Positions 46,246 to 57,650 of a DNA stretch of 64,000 nucleotides are shown here, one piece after another (within the stretch, counting starts at the first letter, position 1; each line of letters opens with the position of its first letter). This stretch comes from Mangifera indica (Eukaryota > Streptophyta > Magnoliopsida > Sapindales > Anacardiaceae): the NCBI RefSeq assembly GCF_011075055.1, contig NC_058154.1:12408475-12472474 (forward strand), written 5' to 3'. Position numbers and translations under genes: made by a program. Under the pieces are notes generated by a model. It was not told the origin of the DNA and did not search any database. It saw only the letters and a program-made list of their open reading frames with translations.

Positions 46246-47945
46246 TCAGGCAACAACCTTGATCCATGTTAGACAATAAATCTCATATGCTAGACACGAA
46301 ACAAAAATGAGCCAGACCCAAATACGTAGTTGGTTTGGTATCTGAGCCCAGATCTTGCTGGTGGACCAGGCATTCCTGCGCCCCCGTTGCCATGATGCGG
46401 TGGGAGCTTTTGTTGATGGGATGAACTTCTTCATGAGCTTGAGGTCTGAGGAAATGGCTTCAAAGATGAGAGCATTCACTTCCTGGAACCTCTCTTCAGA
46501 GAGAGAGACTTCAGCGAGCAGCCTCCAAGCATTTTCCTCGGATGCCTCTTCATAGTCCTTCTTCCTCTTCAAAACCATATGCCCACTAATTTCCCACACA
46601 GCTGGGTTGACTTGGGTATCAAGAAGCTCGGCACTTTCTTCCCCAAGAGCTTGTTTCAAAACAAAGGAATATGGTCAAAAATACATATCATGGATAATAA
46701 AACGACCCCAATTATGGTTCTAAATTTATTACCTGTGGTAAGAGGAATACGCGCTTTCCACAATCAGAAATGAGCATATTTTACGGTATGTTGTTTTCTT
46801 GAAGGCAAATGCAAGCATCTGAGACAGTGTTGGATAAATCTACTGTAGCATTTCCACCCTCAAAGACAAGATCTCTGACTGGATAATTCAAAAGCTCATA
46901 AATATGCACCCCATTATCCATAGAGGTCATTTTCTCGGTAGGGGCCTTCTCAATTGGGAAGGGCACAGCCAGGTAGTAAGCCTGTAAAACAGAACAGATG
47001 AATTGGATTGTAATAACTGGCTGTAATACTAGTTCTTTTTACAAATCATGAGCCAAAACATGAATTTTTAGTTCATAGGAATAACGTTAAATTATAACCT
47101 GGAAGTGGAGGTGATTAAAAGCACCCAAGTTATTGTAACCCAAGCGGAAATACTGAATCCCAGCTTTGGCAGCCATGTGAAGTGCAAGCAAGAGGCTACA
47201 CGGTCAATCCTCTGTGGTAAGCACTCAAGAACCCGTGGGATCGGCAGAACATGCCCATATTCAATAGGACTCACCTGTTAAATAGCAGGTCATAAAAATA
47301 TTATTTAATAGGCTGTTCTTCTTGAATTAACTAGGTATCTTAAGATCATTAAAGAACTTACATTGATGGCAACAACGCTTGGAGAATTCTCAACATCAAT
47401 GGGTGCATTTGGGAAGAACTGAACTTCACCATCTTCGCTTGCTTCAAACGGGAAAAGAACCTCTTCCTGCCCAACTTTAGTGAAATAGAATTTGTTGCCA
47501 TCAAAAGGCTGGAGGACCTTGTCAACACGGAATTCAGTTGGCCTCTTCTTCAGATGGCGGCCCTCGTTCAGTTGGGCAATGAAAACATACTCACCCGGAA
47601 TCACCTAAACCAAGATAAAATAACAAAAATATATGAATGAACAACAAATCTCAATGAAACCCCATATATTATAATTCATAAACATCAAAACAAAATCGAG
47701 AAAAAACCAGAAATGAACCTTGGTTTTACAGGCAGTGACATCATAGCGAAAAAGTCCCCTCTGCATGCGATCCTTCTACTACAAGCATACGTAAAAACTA
47801 ATTTAACCTTAAAATCCACAAATTTAAACCATACCCACAACATAAATTCGAAATCTAAATTCTTTTTCATAATTTGCTAAACAAATTTTACCTCCCCAAG
47901 AACAAGGGTGTCAAGAAACGCAACCGGGGGCTCGCTATTTTCATT
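46246..47945 (-). pseudogene. GDP-L-galactose phosphorylase (VTC2/VTC5) pseudogene
   Basis: VTC2/VTC5 catalyses the first committed step of ascorbate synthesis. Exons recognisable in order are: EPPVAFLDTLVLGE (to 47892), MQRGLFRYDVTACKTK (about 47713-47778), an intact 81-codon exon 47604-47362 (GEYVFIAQLNEGRHLKKRPT), 47274-47099 with the HIT-like NHLHFQ, one ending ENNIP at 46781, and the terminal exon (QALGEESAELLDTQVNPAVW). Lesions are a TAG at the start of exon 2 unless a NAGNAG acceptor skips it, a one-base deletion near 47198, loss of three codons before NHLHFQ, TAA at 46781-46783, a missing CYAE stretch, and a frame shift near 46440. The N-terminal exons are absent: the gene is cut at about 47.95-47.97 kb, where CYP-associated repeat DNA begins. 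Clearly dead. Confidence 0.92.
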
Positions 47946-47963
47946 TTCAAGCACTCCCTTTCC

Positions 47964-48123
47964 AGTCTAATCTTAGAATATGCTTACACATAGTCCAAAG
48001 ATATTGAGATAATCTAAGATCAGTGGGTTTCCTAGAATAAATCCAATATGGATGACTTGGGATTGCTTGCAACAATATATGCTTAGAAGATAAATATATT
48101 TTTGAATTAATGCTTTTATCAAG
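47964..48123. repeat. CYP-flanking repeat, copy 1
   Basis: Shares ATATTGAGATAATCTAAGATC, AATCCAATATGGATGACTTGG and TTGAATTAATGCTTTTATC with 52605-52783 in the same orientation. It abuts the truncated VTC gene on one side and the CYP pseudogene on the other. Confidence 0.8.
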
Positions 48124-48177
48124 GGTTGAATTCCAACATTTGAACATAGAATATACGTGCGTTGAGCTTGAACTGAC

Positions 48178-49493
48178 CTTCCAGCCCTTTGGAATGGAGA
48201 AGCCATAGAAGGCAAAGTCGTTAATGGCTTCCCTGAAAGCACCCTGAAGTGGTGGGCAAGTCTGATAACTTCACATGCAACATTCCAGGAATACTTCATT
48301 TTCTGAATTTCTTCCCAGTTCAACAACTCTCCAGGCTTTTTCGATTTTGCAATCTCTATTTGTTCTATACATATATTTGACAAAGATATTTGTTAATAGC
48401 CGATCAACAAGTACTGTAATTAGAGGTGTATTGCATGTTCTGTTTGGTGCTGTCTAAGAAAATTAACAATAGAACGGTTTGGAAAAATTACAAACCAAAC
48501 AAACCATCTTAAGTTTCAAATCAACTAAACTGAAAAAATATAGTTTAGTCTAGTTTGGATTATGGTTTAAATTACATACCCTTTAGAACTTCATTGTATA
48601 TGTGAGGAAGTTCAGAGAGATACTTGACGAAGAAAGTAATAGCAGCACTGGCTGTGTAGTGGCCACCGATCAATAAGCCAAGAAATTTATAAGCCATGCC
48701 TAACTCTTTCATTTGCTCACCATTTTCATCTGGTGCCTGTAAAATCTGTGACAATATATCTTTAGGAAAGCTTTCTTTTTCCTTAAGATCAATTTTCCTT
48801 TGTTCGATAATGACTATCAACTCCTTCCTTATCATATTGATGCCTTGATAGCAGGGTTGAATGGCGTCCCTGGAAAATTTATAGGAAGAGAAATGACTCC
48901 TGAAGCCAAAACATTAAAAGAATCAGCAAATTTTGCATCACGCTCAGGATCCTCCAGGCTGAAGAAAACTCTGCATGCAACCCAGAAGGTGTATTTTTTG
49001 CAAGAGGGAAGACTTTAACTTGTTCTTGGCCTTCCCAACAAGCCTGATAATGCCTCTGGGCTAAGGAATCCATTATTCCAATGTATTTCATCAAGGCTTC
49101 TGGTTTTAGAAAGCTGGGTAACATCTTCCTCACCTTCTTGGATTCTTCTTTAGAAGATGTTTGTGTGCTTGAAGGGAAGATTTTATAAACGGAATCTGGC
49201 CATCAGGATTCGACAAGCTTGTTAGCAGCTGCACCGCAAAAAACAACAGTGGGTTCAGCTAGGATTGAAGTTTTGAAGATTGTGGAGGAGTATTTGGCTA
49301 TTCTGTCAGAAAAGAACTTCTCAGGATGACCATTTCTGCCTGTGTTGAGAAATCCAAGGGTTTCCCCTATGAATGGCAAGCCCATATTGCCTTGTGGAAG
49401 GTTGCCATGAGAAGATTTGGATTTGATGCGAAAGAGATAAGCAAGAGGTGCAGCCAGGGAGAGAATTAAGCTAGAAAGGATGAAGAACTCCAT
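48178..49493 (-). pseudogene. CYP716A-like cytochrome P450 pseudogene (lacks heme exon)
   Basis: Paralogue of the intact P450 at 54.0-55.9 kb. Exon 1 (49493-48580) begins MEFFILSSLILSLAAPLAYL and exon 2 (48364-48178) reads [20 protein letters not shown]. Lesions relative to the intact copy are an in-frame loss of eight residues after AANK; TGG to TGA at 49203-49205; loss of one A in the run after LAK (near 49000), shifting the frame; GGHDTAS changed to GGHYTAS (48656-48658), destroying the oxygen-activation acid of the I helix; and a one-base deletion in exon 2 (187 against 188 bases). Exon 3, with the heme cysteine, is absent: the sequence goes from exon 2 straight into a repeat that in the intact copy lies beyond exon 3, pointing to a deletion. 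Confidence 0.93.
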
Positions 49494-52400
49494 TTCTATT
49501 TTTGGGGTTGATTTTGTTTATAAATACAAAGGATCGATAGGCTTTAGAATCTGCTACTGCTTGTAATAATAAGTTTCTGCAATCCTGGAAGGCAATGGAA
49601 CCTGTTGGCAGCTTGACGTGCTGTTCTTTCGGAATACTCCAGTAATTTCCTGCATAATAAATTAATTATCAACTTAGTTATGCACAGGGATGGCAACGGC
49701 CAGATAAGGAGCGAATGCCCAAATCCCCATCCCCATTGGGAAAACCTTTCTCCAATTTCATTCTATCCCTGATACGAGAATAACAAAGAATCTTCATCTT
49801 CTCCCAGTGGGGGACAATTCCTTTCCTCTTTTATATCTTATCTTGTCAAAAAAATAATGAAATATTTATTAAATATCTAAATATATCTGTAATAATTAAA
49901 AAATTTTAAAAGTAATTTAACATTTAAAAGTTTAAAAGATATGTTGAAGAGAAAATGAACTGAGATGAGAAATATATTTATTCCTATCCCTAATTAGAGA
50001 GATTTTAATCATTTTTATTTCTATCTTTGTTTTTATTAGGGAATCCTCTTTTCTTTTAAGAAGGGACAGATCGAGGACCTAATTTGGAGGTTGAATTGCC
50101 AGTTACTACTATAATGAGAAACATGTAAGTTTTCTATGAATGCAATCATGTAAGTGGTAAAGAATTCAAAATGTTGCGGTAATTATGTGGTAGAATTTAA
50201 AATTTGGCAGCAAAAGTTTCTGTTTAAAAACGTTATGCATCCGTAAAAAGACATTGTTTCTATATGTTACCAGAGAACCTGTAAAAAAAACATTGTTTCT
50301 TTCCGAGATTTTGCTAGCCATACCGGAAAACCTGTAAATCAAATTGACAAATTTTTATGTGAAATTAAATGTGACAGAAATAATTACCGACTTTCGAATT
50401 AATATACTGAATTAATATATAGCATCCCGAACCCAGCAACTTGGATAAGCACAGTAGATGGCAATCAGTTGTCCACGAGTGGGGTGATGTCAGGCTGCGT
50501 GTGGCTTGCCACACTGCTTCGTTTAATTCAAGTCATGCTTGTGCGTTGTAAATTTATTGTCAATCAAAAGGCCAAAAGATTTATTCCCACTCGAAGCTTA
50601 GTTTATGCTCAAATTTTTCCTCATTAAGTTTTAAAAATTATGAAAAGATGTCAACAATTTGGATTTTAAAGTTCATTATACTCTTGATTGGGATCTAATG
50701 TCAAGCTCCTTTTCGAAACCCTAACGTAACAATTTTACTATTAAATCTAGTCTTTTAGAAAGTTTTTTAGAGAGGAAGAATGACCACTACAATGGGTAAA
50801 TTTTAAGAGTTTTATAAATTTAAATGATATGACTAAATTAGATATTTCTATAAATCTTTTATTTAATTCTCAATTTTTAAGTTTTTAAACTATAATTTTC
50901 AGCTACAACTTAACTTTGTAAACCGATGATTTGGTTGGATTCGACATATAATGTTGCACCAAAAAAGGTATGATCCAACAATCAAAATCTTCGAAATCGA
51001 ATCAGGTATGTGCCATGCAACAAGATCACACATTTCATTGTGCGATTATGACATAATCAAACTTGAAGAGCTGTGATGTTTTTGGATCGCACTTGATTGG
51101 TGTGATTTTGACTTTGACAACACCTTTTCACACCCGACATTGTCATGATCGAATCAAGAAATATGTAATTCTGGTTAGATCACACATTTCCTGATGGCAT
51201 TTTTCGTCAATTTGGGAAAAGAAATGACATTTATGCCTTTATTTTATTAGCTTTTTTTTGAGTGGGTATATCTAGTTTAAGAATTCAGTGGATGGTAACT
51301 TTGATTTTGCTAAACTTTTAGTGGGACATACAATTTTCTCTAAATAATTAGCTGATGATCCGGAAGTCCTTCCTTCTTGAACACGAAAACTATTTGTGGT
51401 GGTTTCGTCTCAGGCTCTGAGTGTTTTGGCTTCGGATTTCCATGCCAGAGGGGTTCACAACCGATGAAGGTTCATCAAGCGATGGATCAGACTCATCACA
51501 ACCGTCTGCTATCACCTCAGAGTCTCAGATGTCCTATTGCTGTCCGCTTTTCTCGCCCAATCCCTCAAGCTTTTCACCACCTGGTATCCCCCTTCATTAC
51601 TCTTCCGTTTGGTTGCGAGAAAACGTAGGAAAAGAAAAGGAAAAAATTGCCTTGCTATTGGTTGTTTTGTTATTAGTCAGGAAATGTATGTTATCAATAT
51701 GATACTGTGTTGTGGGTAGTTGAATATTCTTAAATATTATGATATAAATGTTAGAAATATGACATTATTGTTCCTAGAAACTGTTAATGATAGGAATTGT
51801 GCTGGAAAAAAATCCTGAACTAATACATAATGAACTTATAAGGAATTTATGATGCTAGAGGTGAGACTTTTCCTCACATTTATATATACGTCAGTTCCCA
51901 ACTATATGATAACACATCATCTATGTATCCAAATTACGTATAAAAAATGTATACATATAGTATTACTCATGCAATTATAATCAAATATCTGCATTTTTAA
52001 GTGGTTGACTAAATGTTATATCAACTAACCAACCACTTTATGTATTTTTAAGTATTGGCCAACAAATCATTTTCTGCATTTCTAAATGGTTGACCGAGTG
52101 TTATGTTAGTTTGTCAACAATTTAGAAACAGATATTTGTATAAAAAAAAAATTAAAAATAGTTAATTATCCGAATTATTACCTAAAAAGATAATTGAATT
52201 TTCATAAGAGAATCAACCCCTTTGTAAATATTTATTGCTTTCATATATCAACAGGAGAATCCACTTGAAAAAATTGGTGAGATGATATGCCATAAACTTA
52301 CTTATGATAATTCATGTGCATACACTTGAGAAGTAATATATAAAAATAAATTGATGTGTTATTATATAACTGGTTAATTTAAAATTAATAATAAAATAAT

Positions 52401-52604
52401 CAATTAAATCACTTAATCAATAATTATGTATTAATTTATTTATATTAATTAGTATTTCACCGTTTATACATGCATGATTATTTCTTATTTACGTATAATA
52501 TAGGACCATGAGAAGGTTCATGAAGGACACTTATGGGCCATTCTCAGGCTATTTTTAGAGAAATGGACCTTGCTTAGACAAGTAAAAATTTTCCTCTATT
52601 AGCC
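49494..52604. other. Intergenic DNA between CYP copies
   Basis: 49690-50060 resembles a non-autonomous DNA element with CCCCATCCCCATTGGG-type words, and a related sequence recurs near 58.0-58.2 and 60.85-61.03 kb. A GC-richer patch at about 51360-51660 has three overlapping short plus frames (one reads TTDEGSSSDGSDSSQPSAI) but no recognisable family. About 51890-51970 is half of a family-1 repeat. Confidence 0.45.
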
Positions 52605-52783
52605 CTAGTCCAATTTAGAATGAGTAATGCTTGCATATTGTCCAAAGATGTTGAGATAATCTGAGATCAATGGGTCAAGATCTCCCAAAACAAAAATCCA
52701 GTACGGATAACTTGGGCTTGCTTGCAACTATGTATACACTTAGAAGATAATAATATGTTATTGAATTAATGCTTTTATCTAGT
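52605..52783. repeat. CYP-flanking repeat, copy 2
   Basis: Second copy of 47964-48123, located about 1.2 kb beyond the stop of the intact CYP716A gene. Its position marks the downstream edge of the CYP duplication unit. Confidence 0.8.
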
Positions 52784-53619
52784 GTAAAATTCAAATTGAA
52801 TCAATCTTAAATATAAATTGACTCAAATTCAACTTACATTCATTATGATCAGCTTCAATTTAACTTGATTCGAAGTCAAATGGGTCGGAAATATTGTTAG
52901 AAGATTTCTAAGGAAATAAATAGTGTTATAACTAAAATAAATAGTATCACGGATTAGATATATACATTGTTACATATGAGAATGAGATTTTCTCAAAGAT
53001 CAATCACAACAGTCACTAATTCTTTAGGATTATTACCTATATTGTAAGAAATGACAAATGCTATAGAACAATCGCAGGAAAAAATAGATTGTTGTGCTTG
53101 ATTTTGATCCTCCATAAGTTGTGGCAGTCAAAAAATATTTTGATTTGGGTTAACATTAATTAAAATTTTGATTTAATTAAAATCGATAATTGAATAGTAA
53201 TAACAACTCCTTATTATCACAAATGATAACATGAGTAAAAGACACCAATTTAGACTTTGAAGTTTATTGAAACCTCGATTGGGGGTCCAATGTTAGATCT
53301 CGAGTTCGAAACCTGACATAATAATTTTACTATTAAAAACTGGTATTTCAAAAGGTTTAAAAAAGGAAGATCTATCATTACAATCCAAGTAAATTCAAGA
53401 GTTTTACGGATTCAAATAATATGACTCAATCATATATTCTTATAAATATTTTATTTAATTTAATATTTTATAATTTGTGCGATAAACTTACATATCAATA
53501 TTTTATACTTTATTTATGTAAATTTACCATACAATAACTTGATTTCCTTCTTACATGTTCAACTTTACCACACTCTCATATATAATTAACCATAAAGAAA
53601 GATAACACTAAAACTATGT

Positions 53620-53785
53620 GCATACAATATTGAGTACATAATTGAGTAGACAGATAATGTATCATCATATAATTAAATGATTTTGAATGAATGATAAAAT
53701 AATACTAATCATATGATGACACATTATCTAAATATTTAATTATTTACTCAAAACTACATGCACATAACATTACTCAGAAAGATAA
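53620..53785. repeat. MITE-like foldback repeat, family 1
   Basis: AAAACTATGTGCATACAATA / AAAACTACATGCACATAACA at the ends, and AGATAATGTATCATCATATAA against CATATGATGACACATTATCT inside, around GATTTTGAATGAATGATAAA. Confidence 0.7.
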
Positions 53786-53824
53786 TGGAATCGACTAAGC
53801 TCTACATGTCATGTAATTAATGAA

Positions 53825-54003
53825 CAGTAATACTATATATACAAACAATTTACACAAATTTATTTGTACAAACTGATATGGTAACATATAATTAGATGAT
53901 TTTGAAGTAAGAGAAAAAGTAAATAATCACATCACCTAATCACAAGTTATCTCAATTTGTACATATAAGTTTATGTAATTTATTTGTACGCATAATTTTA
54001 TTC
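53825..54003. repeat. MITE-like foldback repeat, family 1, adjoining the CYP716A stop codon
   Basis: AGTAATACTATATATACAAAC and GTACGCATAATTTTATTCTT are the ends, with GATTTTGAAGTAAGAGAAAA in the centre. It ends at the CYP716A stop codon, so it may supply the 3' UTR. Confidence 0.55.
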
Positions 54004-55888
54004 TTAATCAACATGTTTGTGTGGAATAAGGCGAACCGGCAGTCCTTTGCTAGGCATGGGCATTGGATCCACAGTAATTTTCTCATCAGAAATCAACTTC
54101 TCCCAGCTGAACCGTTTCACCACATTATGCATGAACACAAGTATCTCCAAACGAGCATATTCTTTTCCAGGGCACATTCTTGGTCCTCCTCCAAATGGAA
54201 CAAATGTGTATGGAGCTGGTCCATTTCCTGCAAATCTTGAAGGATCAAATTTTTCTGGCTCTGGAAAACATTCTGGATCCCTGTGTGTTGAATTTGCGCT
54301 CCAATAAAGCTACAATGTGTATAAAAGAATTTGGAAAACCTTGTCAGTTCTAGTTGATATATCAAATTGCAGTTATTAATATAATATATTAATAAAACTA
54401 TACATATATAAACAAATTATACAAATTAAGGTGTAGCTTTTGATTGGATGATATAATTATTTATTTTTTTCTTCTTATTTTAAAATCACTCAATAATCAA
54501 ATGCTGTCACATCAAGTTGTATAAACAAGTTTATGCAATATATTTGTGAATGTGGTATTACTTGTAATGTAATATATATATATATACACACACACACCCA
54601 CGTGCGTGCACATACACACACATGGGGGTCGAACTGACCTTCCAGCCCTTTGGAATGGAGAAACCATGGAAGACAAAGTTGTTAATGGCTTCACTGAAAG
54701 CACCCTGGACTGGGGGGGCAAGTCTCATGACTTCACATGCAACATTCCATGAATACTTCATTTTCTGAATGTCTTCCCAGTTCAACAACTCTCCAGGCTT
54801 TTTCGATTTTGCGATCTCCATTTGTTCTATACATATATTTTACAAAAGATAATTGTTAATAGCTGATCGACAAGCCTTGGAATCATAGTAGGAGGTAATT
54901 ATAAGTTATTAAATAAATAAAAAGTGCACTACGTACCCTCTAAGACTTGACTGTATATGTGAGGAATTTCAGAGAGATATTTGATGATGAAAGTAATGGC
55001 GGCACTAGCTGTGTCGTGGCCACCGATCAATAAACCGATAATTTTATCGGCGATGTCTAACTCGTTCATGTGCTTACCATTCTCATCTGTTGCTTGTAAC
55101 ATATGGGACAATATATCTTTAGGAGATGTTTCTTTTTCCGCAAGATCAATCTTCCTTTGTTTGATAATACTCATTATTTCCTTCCTTATTATATTTGATG
55201 CCTTGATAGCACGGTTGAATGGAAACCCTGGAAAATCCACAGGAAGAGAAATTATTCCTGAAGCCAAAACATTAAAAGGATCAGCAAATTTTGCAACACG
55301 CTCAGGATCCTCCAGGCTTAAAAAAACTTTGCAAGCAACCCAGAAGGTGTATTTTTTTGCCAGAGGGAAGACTAGAACTTGTTCTTGGCCTTCCCAAGCA
55401 GCCTGAAAATGGCTCTGGGCAATAGAATCCATTATTCCAGTGTATTTCATCAAGGCCTCTGGCTTTAGAAAGTTGGGCAACATCTTCCTCATCTTCTTGG
55501 ATTCTTCTTTAGAAGATGTTTGTGCGCTTGAAGGGAAGATTTTATAAACGGAATCTGGCCACCAGGATTCGACAAGCTTGTTCTCATTGGAGAACAAGAA
55601 CTTGTTAGCAACTGCACCGCAAACAACAACAGTGGGTTCAGCAAGGATTGAAGTTTTGAAGATTGGGGATGAGTATTTGGCTATTCTGTCAGAAATAAAC
55701 TTCTCGGGATGACCCTTTCGACCAGTGTTGAGAAACTCTAAGGTTTCGCCTATGAATGGCAAGCCCATTTTGCCTGGAGGAAGGTTGACATGAGAAGATT
55801 TGGATTCACTGCGAAAGAGATAAGCAAGAGATATGGAGAGGAAAAGAGTCATGATGAAGAGGATCAAGCCGGAAAGGAAGAACTCCAT
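54004..55888 (-). CDS. Cytochrome P450, CYP716A family (three exons)
   Basis: Intact P450 of 481 residues from exons 55888-54937, 54826-54639 and 54309-54004 (GT-AG introns, phases consistent). CYP716A enzymes are ER-anchored monooxygenases, many oxidising C-28 of beta-amyrin-type triterpenes to acids; the substrate here is inferred from family only. An N-terminal membrane anchor ([20 protein letters not shown]) is followed by the proline hinge [13 protein letters not shown], the I-helix GGHDTAS at residues 289-295, the K-helix ExxR at 349-352 (EVMR), FDPSRF near 401-406, and the heme loop [10 protein letters not shown] with Cys426. The end is [25 protein letters not shown] is taken as the start; an ATG 14 codons upstream adds an untypical leader. 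Intron 2 carries a TA/CA repeat near its donor. A broken paralogue sits at 48.2-49.5 kb. Confidence 0.95.
54570..54625. repeat. (TA)n(CA)n microsatellite in CYP716A intron 2
   Basis: ATATATATATATACACACAC followed by CCACGTGCGTGCACATACAC, an alternating purine-pyrimidine tract starting about 14 bases inside the intron from the exon-2 donor. Confidence 0.8.
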
Positions 55889-55966
55889 GGCTGATTTTGC
55901 TTTAAGTTGGTTTTGGAAATCAAATTTCAAGCTTCAATTGTTTATATGAAATGAATATGCAAAGAT

Positions 55967-55975
55967 TATATATAT
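55967..55975 (-). promoter_or_regulatory. Putative TATA box of CYP716A
   Basis: The minus strand reads AAATATATATAATC about 79-87 bases before the ATG, at a typical distance for a short leader. Confidence 0.4.
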
Positions 55976-56369
55976 TTACAATAAAACTATGTTATACAAA
56001 TGGGTATATATTTGATGTATATCATTATAATATGATTAAGTGATTTTTGAATTAAAGATATAATAAGCACAACTCATGCCACCACATGACAACCCATGCA
56101 ACTAAATATAACATAAAATATTCTGTGTATATTTTAGTGTATCCCATACAAATCATATCCCTAATCTCATCTAAAACTGTATCATTGCTAACCATATACC
56201 ACTCTTGTATTGTATTATTTATTCAAGAAACAAATATCAATAACAGTAAGTTTGTAGTCTCAGCATTATCTCAATTATTTCAGGATAAAGTAATACCTAA
56301 TCATATAATAAGATATATAAGTGTGTACCCATTTTTGTGTGTGTATATACAAAAAAACTATGCGTACTC

Positions 56370-56520
56370 ATTTTGAGTACACAAATAGATACACACTTAA
56401 TGTGTGTTATCGTGTGTTGAGTGATTTTGAATTAATGATAAAATAACACTTAATCACATGATAATATATTTAAGTATGAACCCATTTATATAATTAAAAT
56501 AGGTACATAAAGTTTTATTG
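56370..56520. repeat. MITE-like foldback repeat, family 1 (unit A)
   Basis: TTTTGAGTACACAAATAGAT at the left and TATATAATTAAAATAGGTAC at the right, around GATTTTGAATTAATGATAAAA and CACTTAATCACATGATAATA. Confidence 0.65.
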
Positions 56521-56559
56521 TAAATATATACACACAGAAGGGTACACAAACATAATGTG

Positions 56560-57650
56560 TTGATCATGAAATATGGAATAAGTCAATTAAAATAAGTATG
56601 AATTATGAAATATATAATAAGTCAATTAAAATAAGTATTGATTATGAAATATGAAATAAGTCAATTAAAATATGAATTGATTATGAAATATGAAATAAGT
56701 TAGTTAAAATAAGTACAAAACATTTGTTTAACTTACATTCACTATCACCTTTTTATATGTCAAATATCCCCTCCTAGGTCCACGAGAAAATTCCAATCCC
56801 TTTTCCCATCATATCCCTATTAGAAAAATAACTATATGAAATAACTCAATTAAAATAAGTATTGATTATAAAATATGAAATAAGTCTATTAAAATAAATA
56901 TGAAACATATGTTTAACTTATATTCACTATCACCTTTTCATATGTTGAATATCCCTTCCTAGATCCCATGGGAAAATTCTATTTCCTTTCCCCATCGTAT
57001 CCTTACTAGAAAAATAACGACATGAAATAAGTTAATTAAAATAACTATGAAACATATGTTTAACTTACATTCACTAATACCTTTTCATATTTCTCATATC
57101 ACCTCCTAGTTCCCATAAGAAAATTCCATTCCCTTTCCCCATCATATCCCTCCTAGAAAAATAATGATATGAAATAATTCAATTAAAATAAATATTAATT
57201 ATGAAATATGAAATAAGTTAATTAAAATAATTATGAAACATATGCTAAACTTACATTCACTAACACCTTTTCATATGTCTTATATATCCTCCTAGTTCTT
57301 GTAGAAAGATTCCATTCCCTTTCCTTATTGTATCCCTACTAGAAAAATAACAACATGAAATAAGTCAATTAAAATAATTATGAAACATATGCTTAACTTA
57401 CATTCACTAACACCTTTTCATATGTCTTATATATCCTTTTAGTTCTTGCAAAAAGATTCCATTCCCTTTCCTTATTGCATCTCTACTAGAAAAATAACAA
57501 CATGAAATAAGTCAATTAAAATAACTATGAAACATATGTTTAACTTACATTCACCATCACCTTTTCATATGCCTTATATCCCTTCCTGGTTCCCGCAGGA
57601 AAATTCCATTCCCTTTCCTCATCGTATTCCTACTAGAAAAATAACGATAT
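56560..57650. repeat. 147/185-bp tandem repeat array, six units
   Basis: The anchor word ACTTACATTCAC (one ACTTATATTCAC) occurs at 56731, 56916, 57063, 57249, 57396 and 57543, i.e. spacings of 185, 147, 186, 147 and 147 bases. Each unit also has AAACATATGTTTA, CACCTTTTCATATG, ATTCCATTCCCTTTCC and CTAGAAAAATAAC. The longer units hold an extra 38-base TGATTATGAAATATGAAATA-type segment. Confidence 0.9.

Noticed and set aside
45975..46262. 95-codon plus frame
   Set aside because: Antisense to the presumed 3' UTR of the VTC pseudogene, without a family match.
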